A stretch of DNA of 64,000 nucleotides from Desulfurobacterium atlanticum (GTDB lineage: Bacteria; Aquificota; Aquificia; Desulfurobacteriales; Desulfurobacteriaceae): positions 1 through 64,000 of the forward strand of contig NZ_FZOB01000008.1 in NCBI RefSeq assembly GCF_900188395.1, in the 5' to 3' direction. The notes beneath the pieces are model-generated. The model had not been told where the DNA came from, did not search any database, and was given only the letters and a program-made list of their open reading frames with translations. Below are positions 8,423 to 17,014 of the stretch, piece by piece; within the stretch, counting starts at the first letter, position 1, and every line of letters begins with the position of its first letter. The translations under genes and the position numbers were made by a program.

Positions 8423-8897
8423 AGAGGAAATAAAAAAAAGGATAAAAACACTTGCAAAAGATATTTCTGAAGAGTTCAATGGAGAGAAAGTAACGGCTAT
8501 CTGCCTTTTAAAGGGAGCTTTTATTTTTACAGCAGACCTTGTAAGGGAGATGAAAACAGAAGTTGAAATAGAGTTTATGAGAATAAAAAGTTATGAAGGG
8601 ACAGAAAAGGGAGAAGACAAACTGATATACAATGTGGAAAGTGATATAGAAGGAAAAAATGTTCTAATCATTGATGACATTCTTGACACAGGCGGATGTC
8701 TTAAAACGGCAGTTTCTGTTATAAAAGAGAAAAAACCTGCTAAAATAAAAACCTGCGTTCTTCTTGAAAAGGAAAGAGATAAAGTTATAGATGCTGATTT
8801 TGTTGGATTTAAAATTCCAGATAAATTTGTAGTAGGCTACGGTCTTGATATGAATGAGCTTTACAGAGACTTACCGTATATAGCTGTCGTTGAATAA
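8397..8897 (+). CDS. hpt: Hypoxanthine (guanine) phosphoribosyltransferase
   Basis: About 166 residues. It salvages hypoxanthine or guanine with PRPP to IMP/GMP. The PRPP-binding motif VLIIDDILDTGG is near residues 89-100, and the family segments ICLLKGAFIFTADLV and GFKIPDKFVVGYGLDMNE are clear. Two starts are possible inside tilS: TTG at 8391 and GTG at 8397. GAGG at 8386-8389 is correctly spaced only for GTG, so 8397 is preferred. It lies in the conserved tilS-hpt-ftsH operon, 25 bases before ftsH. Confidence 0.93.
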   Translation: MELKILITEEEIKKRIKTLAKDISEEFNGEKVTAICLLKGAFIFTADLVREMKTEVEIEFMRIKSYEGTEKGEDKLIYNVESDIEGKNVLIIDDILDTGGCLKTAVSVIKEKKPAKIKTCVLLEKERDKVIDADFVGFKIPDKFVVGYGLDMNELYRDLPYIAVVE

Positions 8898-8922
8898 AAA
8901 CTTCAACTGGAAGGAGTAAAGA

Positions 8923-10812
8923 ATGAATCGGTTCCAAGACATATTAAAAAGTGTGGCTCTTTGGATAACTATAGCGTTACTCATGATAATTGCATTTAAC
9001 TTTTTCAGTTCTCCACAATTTACAAGAAAAACGATACCTTTCTCAACATTTCTGCAAGAAGTGGAAAAGGGAGAAATTAAAAAGGTTACCATTCAGGGAC
9101 AGGAAATTACAGGTCAAACAAAAGAGGGACAGGAGTTTAAAACCTACACTCCTTACTATCCAGACCTTGTTAAAAAGCTGACAGAGAAAAATGTAGAGAT
9201 AAATGTAAAACCTGAAGAAGGAAGTCCCTGGTATATCACAGTTCTTGTTTCGTGGCTCCCGATGATATTTCTCATAGTTATATGGATAAGCATGATGCGC
9301 CAGATGAACGCAGGCGGAAGCAAAGCTTTATCTTTTGCAAAAAGCAGAGCAAAAATCTTCATAGACAATAAACCTAAAGTAACATTTAAAGATGTTGCAG
9401 GTATAGATGAGATAAAGGAGGAAGTTGCTGAAATAGTTGAGTTCTTAAGAAATCCAAAAAAATACCAGCAACTTGGCGGTAAAATCCCTAAAGGAATACT
9501 GCTTGCTGGTGCTCCCGGAACAGGGAAAACTCTTCTTGCAAAGGCGATAGCAGGAGAAGCAAACGTTCCTTTCCTTTCCGTAAGCGGTTCAGAATTTGTT
9601 GAGATGTTCGTAGGTGTTGGAGCTTCAAGAGTAAGAGACCTCTTTGACCAGGCAAAAAAACACGCTCCCTGCATAGTGTTTATAGATGAGATTGATGCTG
9701 TGGGAAGGAAAAGAGGTGTTGGAGTAACAGGAGGACACGACGAAAGAGAGCAGACACTGAACCAGTTGCTTGTTGAAATGGACGGTTTTGAAAGTAACGA
9801 AGGGATTATAGTCATAGGTGCAACAAACAGACCTGATATTCTTGACCAGGCTTTATTAAGACCTGGAAGATTTGATAGACAGATATATGTTCCCCTGCCT
9901 GATGTAAAAGGAAGACTTGAAATTCTTAAAATTCACACCAAAGATAAACCTTTAGGTGATGATGTTGACCTTGAAGTTATAGCCCGTTCAACGCCCGGAT
10001 TTTCAGGAGCCGACCTTGCCAACATAGTAAACGAAGCTGCACTTATAGCCGCACGGAAAGGACACGGAAAAATAATGATGGAAGATTTTGAAGAAGCAAA
10101 GGATAAAGTTACAATGGGAATAGAAAGAAAAAGTCTGGCTTTAAGTGAAAGAGAGAAAATAACAACAGCTTACCATGAAGCAGGACATACACTTGTAGCA
10201 AAACTCCTTCCAAATGCAGACAAAGTTCACAAAGTAACAATAATTCCCCGAGGTAAAGCTCTTGGAATTACCCAACAACTTCCTGAAGAGGATAAATACA
10301 CATATACCAAAGACTACCTTCTTGACAAGCTTTGCGTTTTATTCGGCGGTAGAGTTGCAGAAGAAATAGCCCTTGGAACAATCTCCACAGGAGCTGGAAA
10401 CGATATAGAGAGAGCCACTGAAATTGCCAGAAAAATGGTTGCAGAGTGGGGAATGAGTGAGAAGATAGGACCGATAGCAGTTAAAATGAAAGAAGAATTT
10501 GGAGAACCTGTTGAAATCGTAAGTGAAGACACAAAACGGTTAATAGACAAAGAGGTTAAAAGAATAATAAATGAAACCTATCAGAAAGCCAAGGAGCTTA
10601 TAACCAGCAATTTTGAAAAACTTGAAAATCTTGCAAAAGCACTTCTTGAGAAAGAAACCCTTACAGGAGAAGAGATAGATCTTGCAATGGAAGGAAAACT
10701 AAACGATTCCGATAAACCACCTCAAAACCCTTCCCCACCAGAAAGTAAAAATAAAGAAAAGAACGATAAAAAGGATCTTCCACCTAACTTCAATCCTCAG
10801 TTCGATGCGTGA
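8923..10812 (+). CDS. ftsH: ATP-dependent zinc metalloprotease FtsH
   Basis: 629 residues, full length. It is an inner-membrane hexameric AAA+ protease that degrades membrane and unstable cytosolic proteins. Membrane helices at about 10-28 and 105-125 flank a small periplasmic domain. The AAA module has Walker A GAPGTGKTLLAKA (about 197-209), Walker B IVFIDEIDAVG and the second-region-of-homology arginines (RPGRFDR). The zinc site HEAGH is at about 418-422. The C-terminus is a charged, proline-rich tail. AAGGAG precedes the ATG. It is third in the tilS-hpt-ftsH-folE unit; folE starts 12 bases later. Confidence 0.97.
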   Translation: MNRFQDILKSVALWITIALLMIIAFNFFSSPQFTRKTIPFSTFLQEVEKGEIKKVTIQGQEITGQTKEGQEFKTYTPYYPDLVKKLTEKNVEINVKPEEGSPWYITVLVSWLPMIFLIVIWISMMRQMNAGGSKALSFAKSRAKIFIDNKPKVTFKDVAGIDEIKEEVAEIVEFLRNPKKYQQLGGKIPKGILLAGAPGTGKTLLAKAIAGEANVPFLSVSGSEFVEMFVGVGASRVRDLFDQAKKHAPCIVFIDEIDAVGRKRGVGVTGGHDEREQTLNQLLVEMDGFESNEGIIVIGATNRPDILDQALLRPGRFDRQIYVPLPDVKGRLEILKIHTKDKPLGDDVDLEVIARSTPGFSGADLANIVNEAALIAARKGHGKIMMEDFEEAKDKVTMGIERKSLALSEREKITTAYHEAGHTLVAKLLPNADKVHKVTIIPRGKALGITQQLPEEDKYTYTKDYLLDKLCVLFGGRVAEEIALGTISTGAGNDIERATEIARKMVAEWGMSEKIGPIAVKMKEEFGEPVEIVSEDTKRLIDKEVKRIINETYQKAKELITSNFEKLENLAKALLEKETLTGEEIDLAMEGKLNDSDKPPQNPSPPESKNKEKNDKKDLPPNFNPQFDA

Positions 10813-10824
10813 AGGAGAAAGCAG

Positions 10825-11385
10825 ATGATAGATACAGAAAGAATAGAAAAAGCTGTTAGAGAAATCCTTCTAGCCATAGGAGAAGATCCAGACAGGGAAG
10901 GGCTTAAAGATACTCCAAAACGTGTTGCAAAAATGTATAAAGAAGTCCTTGCAGGATATGATGACTCCCCGGAAAACCACTCTGTCCTGTTTACAGAAAG
11001 ATACGATGAAATGATTATAGTTAAAGATATTCCTTTCTTCTCCATGTGCGAACACCACATGCTTCCCTTTTTTGGAAAGATACATATAGCTTACATCCCG
11101 GGTGAAGATAGAGTCACAGGGCTTTCCAAACTTGCAAGAATAGCAGATGTTTACGCCAAAAGACTTCAGCTGCAGGAAAGAATGACTGAACAGATAGCTT
11201 CTGCAATAATGGAAAAATTTAACGCGAAAGGGGTTATGGTTGTGGTGGAAGCCCAGCACCTTTGCATGATAATGAGAGGAGTTAAGAAACCTGGCTCATT
11301 TACCATAACAAGTGCAATAAAAGGTATGCTTAGAAAAGAACCTACAAGAACGGAAGCACTTTTCCTTATAAAGGGTGGGAAATGA
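10825..11385 (+). CDS. folE: GTP cyclohydrolase I (type IA)
   Basis: 186 residues. It converts GTP to 7,8-dihydroneopterin triphosphate, the entry step to folate (and often queuosine precursors). The zinc and active-site segment is CEHHMLPF, with Cys75 and His78, and the third zinc ligand lies in [10 protein letters not shown]. The motifs SLQ-like [13 protein letters not shown] and the C-terminal [10 protein letters not shown] fit the family. GAAGGAGAAAG precedes the ATG. The stop overlaps the start of the TPR lipoprotein gene by four bases (ATGA), so it is co-translated with it. Confidence 0.96.
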   Translation: MIDTERIEKAVREILLAIGEDPDREGLKDTPKRVAKMYKEVLAGYDDSPENHSVLFTERYDEMIIVKDIPFFSMCEHHMLPFFGKIHIAYIPGEDRVTGLSKLARIADVYAKRLQLQERMTEQIASAIMEKFNAKGVMVVVEAQHLCMIMRGVKKPGSFTITSAIKGMLRKEPTRTEALFLIKGGK

Positions 11386-12182
11386 AAAAACTTTTAGCTT
11401 TATCATTTACAGTTCTGATTTTAAACTCCTGCGCAACTGCACCTCAAGAGAAAAAACAGATTCAACCACCTCCTATTCAGGAAACAAAAACGTTTACAAG
11501 AAAAGAGAAAGCTGACGGATTTTACAAAATAGGGGTTTCATATCTCCAGCTTGGAGACATTCCACTGGCGTTAAATTATCTCTTCAAAGCAAAGGATCTT
11601 AATCCGAAAGACCCCAAAATCTATAATATGATAGGCTACACCTTCTATGTAAGAGGAGATGTAAAACGGGCAAAGAAGTATATAAACAAAGCTCTAAACT
11701 TAGACCCTAAATTTTCCGAAGCGTATATGAATCTTGCAACTATTGCAGAAGAGGAAGGAAATTTAAAAGAGGCCAAAAAATATTACCTGAAAGCACTTGA
11801 AAACCCACTTTTTCTTAACCCGGAAGTTGCCTATTACAAACTTGCCCTTATAGAAGAGAAAGAGGGAAACTTAACACTTGCAAAAAGGCATTTAACACTT
11901 GCAATAAGGAACAACTTAGACTTTGCTCCTGCGTATGTTGAACTTGGCAAACTGCTTGAAAAAGAGGAAAAACAGGAAGAAGCAAAGGAACTTTACTATC
12001 AAATAATAAAAAGGTTTCCCAAGCTTCAAGAAGCCTACTACCGCCTTGCTTTAATATATTTAAATGAGAAAAATTTACCTCTTGCAGAAAAATTTATTAA
12101 GAAATGTTATAAAATTAATCCTGATTCCAGATGGGGTATAAAAGCGCAAGAGGTGATGGTTAAATATGGCTTTGAAAAATAA
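11382..12182 (+). CDS. TPR lipoprotein, PilF/PilW-like
   Basis: 266 residues beginning with a lipoprotein signal peptide: basic start, hydrophobic stretch and lipobox LNSC with Cys18, so the mature protein should be lipid-anchored in the envelope. The rest is about five to six TPR units (for example [25 protein letters not shown], seen in shorter pieces throughout). The arrangement resembles PilF/PilW pilotins that help assemble type IV pilus secretins, but no pilus genes are in the window, so that role is only a possibility. It is overlapped at both ends by its neighbours (4 bases with folE, 17 bases with the next gene), suggesting tight co-expression. Confidence 0.8.
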   Translation: MKKLLALSFTVLILNSCATAPQEKKQIQPPPIQETKTFTRKEKADGFYKIGVSYLQLGDIPLALNYLFKAKDLNPKDPKIYNMIGYTFYVRGDVKRAKKYINKALNLDPKFSEAYMNLATIAEEEGNLKEAKKYYLKALENPLFLNPEVAYYKLALIEEKEGNLTLAKRHLTLAIRNNLDFAPAYVELGKLLEKEEKQEEAKELYYQIIKRFPKLQEAYYRLALIYLNEKNLPLAEKFIKKCYKINPDSRWGIKAQEVMVKYGFEK

Positions 12183-13014
12183 GTTCCTTATCTTAATATC
12201 TGTTTTTCTCGGGCTTTTTCTTGCATTTATAGCTGCCGGAATTCTCTTTCTGTATAAACCGGACTTTTTTCTCTCATTAATTTTCGGAAAGAAGCCAATA
12301 GAGATTACAGAAAAAAAAGAAACTCAAAAACTGACAAAAAAGGAGCTTTTCCAGATAGAAGAAATTGTCACAAACAACCTGTCTATGATTAAAGAAGGAA
12401 TAACAATCCATCCTGCCATAATTTTCAAAATAGCTGAAACTGAAAACTCAACTGACGCTTACGTGCTTACACTTTCAGAACTTGAGTGGCCATTTGTAAA
12501 AACTATAGTAAGAGGCGGAATAACTCTTGACAGAGTGAAAAAAGTTTACAAATGTTCCGATATCTTTATACTGGATTTTGATACAAAAGGAATGGTCGTT
12601 CCACCTGTCAAAAGTGGACCTTTTATAGACAAAGGAGTTATAGTTCCGGGATTTGAAGGACAAAAACCGATAGTGTCTCCATTTTACGGTGATTGTCAGG
12701 AAATTTCAGGATTTGTGTTTAACCAGTTTGGTGATTTTTCGGGAGTTTGTAAAAGTCAAGATTTTATCCCTGCATCCTGGATAAACAATCTTAATCTATC
12801 AACGTGCTCAATAATTTACGGTAAACCTGCCCAGACAGAAAATTCAACAACAAACGATACTGAAAATACGACCGAAAATGAAACAGAAAACAGAACACTT
12901 GAATCAGAAAACATAACCAACAATACCAAACCAGATAACCAGACTTTAGAATTCAACCAGACATACATCGGGGAAAATAGCACTGGCAATTTCACAACCA
13001 ATCAAACCGAATAA
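12166..13014 (+). CDS. Single-anchor envelope protein with an Asn-X-Thr-rich tail, unknown function
   Basis: 282 residues, family not recognised. One membrane helix (about residues 7-30) is followed by a soluble, presumably periplasmic, domain of about 180 residues with four cysteines (near KCSDIF, GDCQE, GVCKS, STCSI) that could form disulfides. From about residue 221 to the end (12826-13011) the composition changes sharply: 62 residues dominated by Asn, Thr and Glu, with 12 Asn-X-Thr triplets out of 13 asparagines (NST, NDT, NTT, NET, NRT, NIT, NNT, NQT twice, NST, NFT, NQT). This looks like a dense N-glycosylation target or a disordered hydrophilic tail. It overlaps the TPR lipoprotein by 17 bases and is 38 bases from the TPR/GAF gene. 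Confidence 0.8.
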   Translation: MALKNKFLILISVFLGLFLAFIAAGILFLYKPDFFLSLIFGKKPIEITEKKETQKLTKKELFQIEEIVTNNLSMIKEGITIHPAIIFKIAETENSTDAYVLTLSELEWPFVKTIVRGGITLDRVKKVYKCSDIFILDFDTKGMVVPPVKSGPFIDKGVIVPGFEGQKPIVSPFYGDCQEISGFVFNQFGDFSGVCKSQDFIPASWINNLNLSTCSIIYGKPAQTENSTTNDTENTTENETENRTLESENITNNTKPDNQTLEFNQTYIGENSTGNFTTNQTE

Positions 13015-13052
13015 GGTATAATAAATTTCAAAACAGATTTAGAGAAGAAAAG

Positions 13053-13943
13053 ATGCCATTCTTTAAAAAGAAAAATGCCATTGAGAACTTTAAGAAACTC
13101 CTTTCAAAGAAAAACTATTCAGACGCATTTAAAATAGCCATTACTATTCTGGAAAAGGACCCGGATAACCCATTCGTCCTTGATGAAGCAATAAATATCC
13201 TAAAACAGCTCCACAGAAAAGACTCTCTTGAAAATTTCATACTCTCTATAGCGGAGAAAAAATTTAAAGATGGTTATTACGATAAAGCCATAGCCATTTT
13301 AAAAAAGGGATTAAAAGAGGTTCCTTCCAGCTATTCTTTGATTAAACTACTATCTTCTATCTATGAAAAGAAAGACCTATACTACGAAGCTCTCAACTGC
13401 GTATATCAGGGATGGAAAAAAGCTAAAGAACCGGAAAAGAGCAAACTGAAGAAGTTAATGATAGAAAAACTCACAAAACTCCTTGAAACTGCAGAAGAAT
13501 TAAAAAAACACGATACAGAAAAACTTTTAATCTATTTCTCAAATCTTGCCAGAAAACTTTTAAACGTTGACAGGTGCACCATCTACATCGCAGACCCGGA
13601 AAAGAAAATTCTATGGACCAAAATAGCCCACGGAATAGACAAAATAATCATCCCGATAGATAAAGGATTTGCAGGCTATGTGTACCGGACAGGAGAAAGT
13701 ATAATCAGTAATGACCCATACAACGACAGACGGTTTTTTAAAGATGTGGACACCATCACAGGATATAAAACCAGAAATATTGTAACCGTTCCCATAATTA
13801 TAAACGGAAGAAAAATAGGAGTGTTTCAGGCTCTGAACAAAATAGGAGAAAAATTCAACGAGGATGACCTATCCATTCTTACAATCTTAGCCCTACACAG
13901 TGCTCCCTACCTGATAGAAAGTATAAAAGAAAGTAAAAATTAA
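13053..13943 (+). CDS. TPR/GAF-domain protein
   Basis: 296 residues. The N-terminal half (about 8-140) is helical TPR-like repeats (KLLSKKNYSDAFKIA, YYDKAIAILKKGLKE, LYYEALNCVYQG). The C-terminal half (about 150-290) is a GAF domain with the typical core DRCTIYIADPEKKILW, GFAGYVYRTGE, IVTVPIIINGRKIGVFQALNK. GAF domains bind small ligands such as cyclic nucleotides or sense redox or light. No output domain is fused, so it probably signals through its TPR surface to a partner. No membrane segment is seen. It is the last gene of the run that starts at tilS; the next feature is the tRNA-Arg(ACG) promoter. Confidence 0.8.
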   Translation: MPFFKKKNAIENFKKLLSKKNYSDAFKIAITILEKDPDNPFVLDEAINILKQLHRKDSLENFILSIAEKKFKDGYYDKAIAILKKGLKEVPSSYSLIKLLSSIYEKKDLYYEALNCVYQGWKKAKEPEKSKLKKLMIEKLTKLLETAEELKKHDTEKLLIYFSNLARKLLNVDRCTIYIADPEKKILWTKIAHGIDKIIIPIDKGFAGYVYRTGESIISNDPYNDRRFFKDVDTITGYKTRNIVTVPIIINGRKIGVFQALNKIGEKFNEDDLSILTILALHSAPYLIESIKESKN

Positions 13944-13976
13944 AAAATAGAAATCGGATAACTTTTTAACAGGAAG

Positions 13977-14004
13977 TTGCAAATATATCCATTTTGAATA
14001 TATT
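13977..14004 (+). promoter_or_regulatory. Promoter of tRNA-Arg(ACG)-tadA
   Basis: TTGCAA (13977-13982), a 16-base spacer and TATATT (13999-14004), 14 bases before the tRNA. The -10 is identical to those of the other tRNA genes in the window. Confidence 0.65.
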
Positions 14005-14018
14005 TTAGCACCGTAAAT

Positions 14019-14095
14019 GCGCCCGTAGCTCAACTGGATAGAGCGTGGGACTACGGATCCCAAGGTTGCAGGTTCGACTCCTGCCGGGCGCGCCA
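14019..14095 (+). tRNA. tRNA-Arg (anticodon ACG)
   Basis: 77 bases: acceptor GCGCCCG with CGGGCGC, D stem GCTC/GAGC, anticodon stem TGGGA/TCCCA, loop CTACGGA (anticodon ACG), T stem GCAGG/CCTGC, discriminator G and encoded CCA. A34 of this tRNA is the standard bacterial substrate of TadA, which makes inosine so that one tRNA reads CGU, CGC and CGA. The tadA gene starts 20 bases after the CCA. Confidence 0.97.
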
Positions 14096-14115
14096 CACTT
14101 TAATGGAAAAATCAG

Positions 14116-14574
14116 ATGGAAAATCACCTTTTCTTCCTTAAAGAAGCCGTAAAAGAGGCAAAAAAAGCATTAAAATTTGGAGAAGTTCCAATCGGAGCTG
14201 TTATAGTAAAAAACAACAGGATAATTGGAAGGGGATTTAATAAAAAGGAGTTTCTCCAATCTCCCACAGCTCACGCGGAAATCATTGCAATTGAAGATGC
14301 AGCAAAAAGACTAAACTCCTGGAGACTTACAGGAACAATCCTTTATTCAACTGTTGAACCGTGCATTATGTGTTGCGGTGCAATTATTCAGGCAAGGATA
14401 GAGAAGGTTGTTTATTCAACACCTGACCCGAAATTTGGAGGAGTTGAAAGCCTTTTTTCTATATTCTCAAATGGAAACCTCAACCATAAAGTAAAGGTTG
14501 AAAAATATCCTCTTGAAGAACCAGAAAAGCTTCTGAAAGAGTTTTTCCGGAATCTTAGAAAAAAACAGGTATAA
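14116..14574 (+). CDS. tadA: tRNA-specific adenosine deaminase
   Basis: 152 residues. It deaminates A34 to inosine in tRNA-Arg(ACG). The zinc and catalytic motif HAE is at residues 53-55 (proton-relay Glu55) and PCIMC at 82-86 (Cys83 and Cys86 bind zinc). KFGGVESLF and the C-terminal LLKEFFRNLRKK agree with TadA rather than a free-nucleoside deaminase. The start ATG at 14116 has no Shine-Dalgarno sequence; an upstream ATG at 14103 is out of frame. With no terminator after the tRNA, the two are probably one transcript, and tRNA 3' maturation would leave a very short leader on the tadA mRNA. Confidence 0.95.
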   Translation: MENHLFFLKEAVKEAKKALKFGEVPIGAVIVKNNRIIGRGFNKKEFLQSPTAHAEIIAIEDAAKRLNSWRLTGTILYSTVEPCIMCCGAIIQARIEKVVYSTPDPKFGGVESLFSIFSNGNLNHKVKVEKYPLEEPEKLLKEFFRNLRKKQV

Positions 14575-14601
14575 TTTCCAAAACCGCTTTAGGGAGGCAT
14601 T

Positions 14602-15780
14602 GTGAAACCTTTAAAAGAAAGACTTATGACCCCAGGACCAACTCCAGTTCCTGAAAGAGTGCTTCAGGCTATGGCATCACACACAATGTATCACAGGTCA
14701 CCTAAATTTAAAGAAATTTTTGCAGAAACTATAGAAAGACTTAAAAGACTGTTCAAAACAGAAAGGGATACACTTATACTAACATCTTCCGGAACAGGTG
14801 CAATGGAAGCTGCTGTTTCCAATCTCTTTTCTCCTGGCGATAGTGCAGTTGTCATAGTTGGCGGAAAGTTCGGTCAGAGATGGAAAGAGCTGTGCGAAAC
14901 CTTTGGAGTTAATCCTGTAGTTATAGAACTTGAATGGGGAAAGTCGGTAAATCCTGAAGATGTTAAAAAGAAAATTGAGGAAAACAGAAATATAAAGGGT
15001 GTTCTGGTTCAGATATGTGAAACATCAACAGGAGCTTTCAACGATGTTAAAGCTCTCGGAGAGATAACTGCCAGATATGATAATGTAATTCTTGTAGCTG
15101 ATGGAATTACAGCCTTTGGTGTTTATGATATACCTGTTGATGACTGGAACATAGATGTTGCCATTACAGGCTCACAAAAAGCTCTGATGACACCACCGGG
15201 ACTTGCTGTAATAAGCTTAAGTGAAAAGGCAAAATCAAGACTAAGCAGGAAAAAATGGGCATACTACTTTGACCTATCCAAAGAGATAAAGAATCAGGCT
15301 AAAGGGCAGACAGCATACACTCCGGCAGTAAACCTTATTGTAGGTCTTAATGAAGCACTTAAAATGATAGAAGAGGAAGGACTTGAAAATGTAGCTAAAA
15401 GACACGAAATACTTGCAAAATCAGCCCGCGCCGGTATAAAGGCTCTTGAACTTGAACTGCTCCCTGAACATCCTGCAAACGGCGTAACAGCAGTAAAACT
15501 TCCTGAACACATTGATGGACAAAAGTTTGTCTCATGGATAAGAGACAGACTCGGAATAGTTATTGCAGGAGGTCAGGAACACCTTAAAGGAAAAATTTTC
15601 AGATTGTCCCACATGGGATACATAGACATTTTTGACCTTTTAACTCAACTTGAAGCTGTTGAGTTTGCCCTGACAAGAATGGAGATGTATCCAGCTTACG
15701 GAAAAGCTGTTGCAGCAGCAATGGAAACCTATATAGAACTTGTTCATCAATCCCCAATCAAATATAGAGGAGAGAGGTAA
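14602..15780 (+). CDS. Class V PLP aminotransferase (serine/alanine-glyoxylate type)
   Basis: 392 residues. It is homologous to alanine-glyoxylate, serine-glyoxylate and serine-pyruvate aminotransferases. It opens with the family mark MTPGPTPVPERV and has the phosphate-binding turn SSGTGAMEA (about 62-70), Asp of VADGIT (about 165-170) and the PLP lysine in TGSQKAL (Lys193). In autotrophic thermophiles this family often supplies glycine from glyoxylate or interconverts serine and hydroxypyruvate; which donor is used cannot be told. GGGAGG precedes a GTG start. The stop codon sits in the loop of a terminator shared with the convergent DUF39 gene. Confidence 0.88.
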   Translation: MKPLKERLMTPGPTPVPERVLQAMASHTMYHRSPKFKEIFAETIERLKRLFKTERDTLILTSSGTGAMEAAVSNLFSPGDSAVVIVGGKFGQRWKELCETFGVNPVVIELEWGKSVNPEDVKKKIEENRNIKGVLVQICETSTGAFNDVKALGEITARYDNVILVADGITAFGVYDIPVDDWNIDVAITGSQKALMTPPGLAVISLSEKAKSRLSRKKWAYYFDLSKEIKNQAKGQTAYTPAVNLIVGLNEALKMIEEEGLENVAKRHEILAKSARAGIKALELELLPEHPANGVTAVKLPEHIDGQKFVSWIRDRLGIVIAGGQEHLKGKIFRLSHMGYIDIFDLLTQLEAVEFALTRMEMYPAYGKAVAAAMETYIELVHQSPIKYRGER

Positions 15781-15789
15781 TCTCTCCTC
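15767..15789. terminator. Terminator hairpin between the aminotransferase and the DUF39 gene
   Basis: A nine-base-pair stem, GAGGAGAGA (15767-15775) with TCTCTCCTC (15781-15789), closes the loop GGTAA, which carries the aminotransferase stop codon. The flanking T/A-runs are weak, so termination may be partial; the location between convergent genes supports the call. Confidence 0.65.
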
Positions 15790-17001
15790 CTATTTCCTAT
15801 CATCATACTCTATCTTCACTTCCGGCTCTGGCGCTGGAAGAGTTTGAGCAGGTTTTGAAATTTCAAATTTCCCTTCTTCAATCCACTCCTTAAGAATCTG
15901 TGCTATCTCCCTTGCTTTGTAGTAGGAGGAAAGTGGTGATGCTGGAATTTTCTTACCCTCCACCTCTATAAATCCTTTTCTTAAATCAGCATAACTTACA
16001 TACGCCAAAGGTTCTACCGACTCTCCACTTGGATAATCGTGAGAATAATCAAACACAGGAGCAAAAATTTCAGAATCCTTAACAGAGGTATAAAAAGCTA
16101 TTCGTTCATTAAGTACAGGAATCGGAATACCAATTCCTACAAACAGCGAAACACCGTAACCAACTATTGAAGCAGCTCTTATAAACTCTGTACTCATCCC
16201 TTTCATATCACCGACAGTCATAATCGTTCCGCTACCTGCAAGGGGAATACCTCGCTCATTTCTTTTAACGTTCGGTGCGTGCTGAGTTCCATGAAAAGCT
16301 ATATATCCCACACCGCCGCCAAGGAAAATTCGCGTTCCGATTCCTATAGTTTCAAAAAACGGATCATTTAAAAGGGGGCTTAACTGTCCAGCACTTGAAT
16401 AGGTTGCGTTTGAAAGATTTGGTTTTAAAACACCCATATACGTGTAAATCGTTCGTGAGGATTTATTAACTGCAACATTATAGTTCTGATAACAGTTTCT
16501 CGGATTAAGCAGAATCGCATCCCTTACGGTATTTATGTTAATAATCTTTTTTATCTCTCTTCGCGGATAACAGTCTGTTCCGTAACCGTAAGCTTCAAGT
16601 TCTATGTCTTCCCCTGCAATAAGCTCTTCTATCACATGAGCTCCGCCATATTCAAACTTTCCCGGATAAACCTCGTTTCTTGGGTCATTTTCAGGAAGAG
16701 CCGTAGCACCTATATAAAGGTCAACAGCAGCAAGTCCTCCATAGGCAGGCACACCATTTAAATATATCTCCTCCATCTTCATTTTTGGCTTTGTATGACC
16801 AACATTTAAAAAAGCACCAGAAGAACACATAGCACCAAAAGTCCCTGTTGTTACAACATCCACCTCTTCAGCTGCCTTCACAACCCCCTTTTCTTCAACT
16901 ATTTCTATCATCTCTTCAGCGGTAACAACAACCACTTCACCTTTTCTTATCTTTTCGTTAATCTCTTCATAGGTTTTATTTACTTTAAACTCTTCTTTCA
17001 T
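15790..17001 (-). CDS. DUF39/HcyBio family protein, probable aspartate-semialdehyde sulfurtransferase
   Basis: 403 residues. It matches the homocysteine biosynthesis (HcyBio, DUF39) family, which in methanogens and some anaerobic bacteria builds homocysteine directly from aspartate semialdehyde and sulfide. Conserved cysteines are visible at 59 (GAMCSSGAF), 144 (YGTDCYPRR) and 170 (NPRNCYQNYN). Other family stretches are GVPAYGGLAAVDLY and GGGVGYIAFHGTQH. There is no C-terminal CBS pair and no adjacent ferredoxin/NIL partner, unlike the methanogen locus. The open frame extends to 17052, but ATG at 17001 with GAGAGG upstream is the natural start and avoids rimO. It is the last gene of the dapA-led operon. 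Confidence 0.85.
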   Translation of the reverse strand: MKEEFKVNKTYEEINEKIRKGEVVVVTAEEMIEIVEEKGVVKAAEEVDVVTTGTFGAMCSSGAFLNVGHTKPKMKMEEIYLNGVPAYGGLAAVDLYIGATALPENDPRNEVYPGKFEYGGAHVIEELIAGEDIELEAYGYGTDCYPRREIKKIININTVRDAILLNPRNCYQNYNVAVNKSSRTIYTYMGVLKPNLSNATYSSAGQLSPLLNDPFFETIGIGTRIFLGGGVGYIAFHGTQHAPNVKRNERGIPLAGSGTIMTVGDMKGMSTEFIRAASIVGYGVSLFVGIGIPIPVLNERIAFYTSVKDSEIFAPVFDYSHDYPSGESVEPLAYVSYADLRKGFIEVEGKKIPASPLSSYYKAREIAQILKEWIEEGKFEISKPAQTLPAPEPEVKIEYDDRK

Positions 17002-17014
17002 ACGCCAAACCTCT

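Noticed and set aside
9156-9815. 219-codon minus-strand frame opposite ftsH
   Set aside because: Lies opposite the AAA core of ftsH; product is Ser/Pro/Thr-rich with no recognisable domain.
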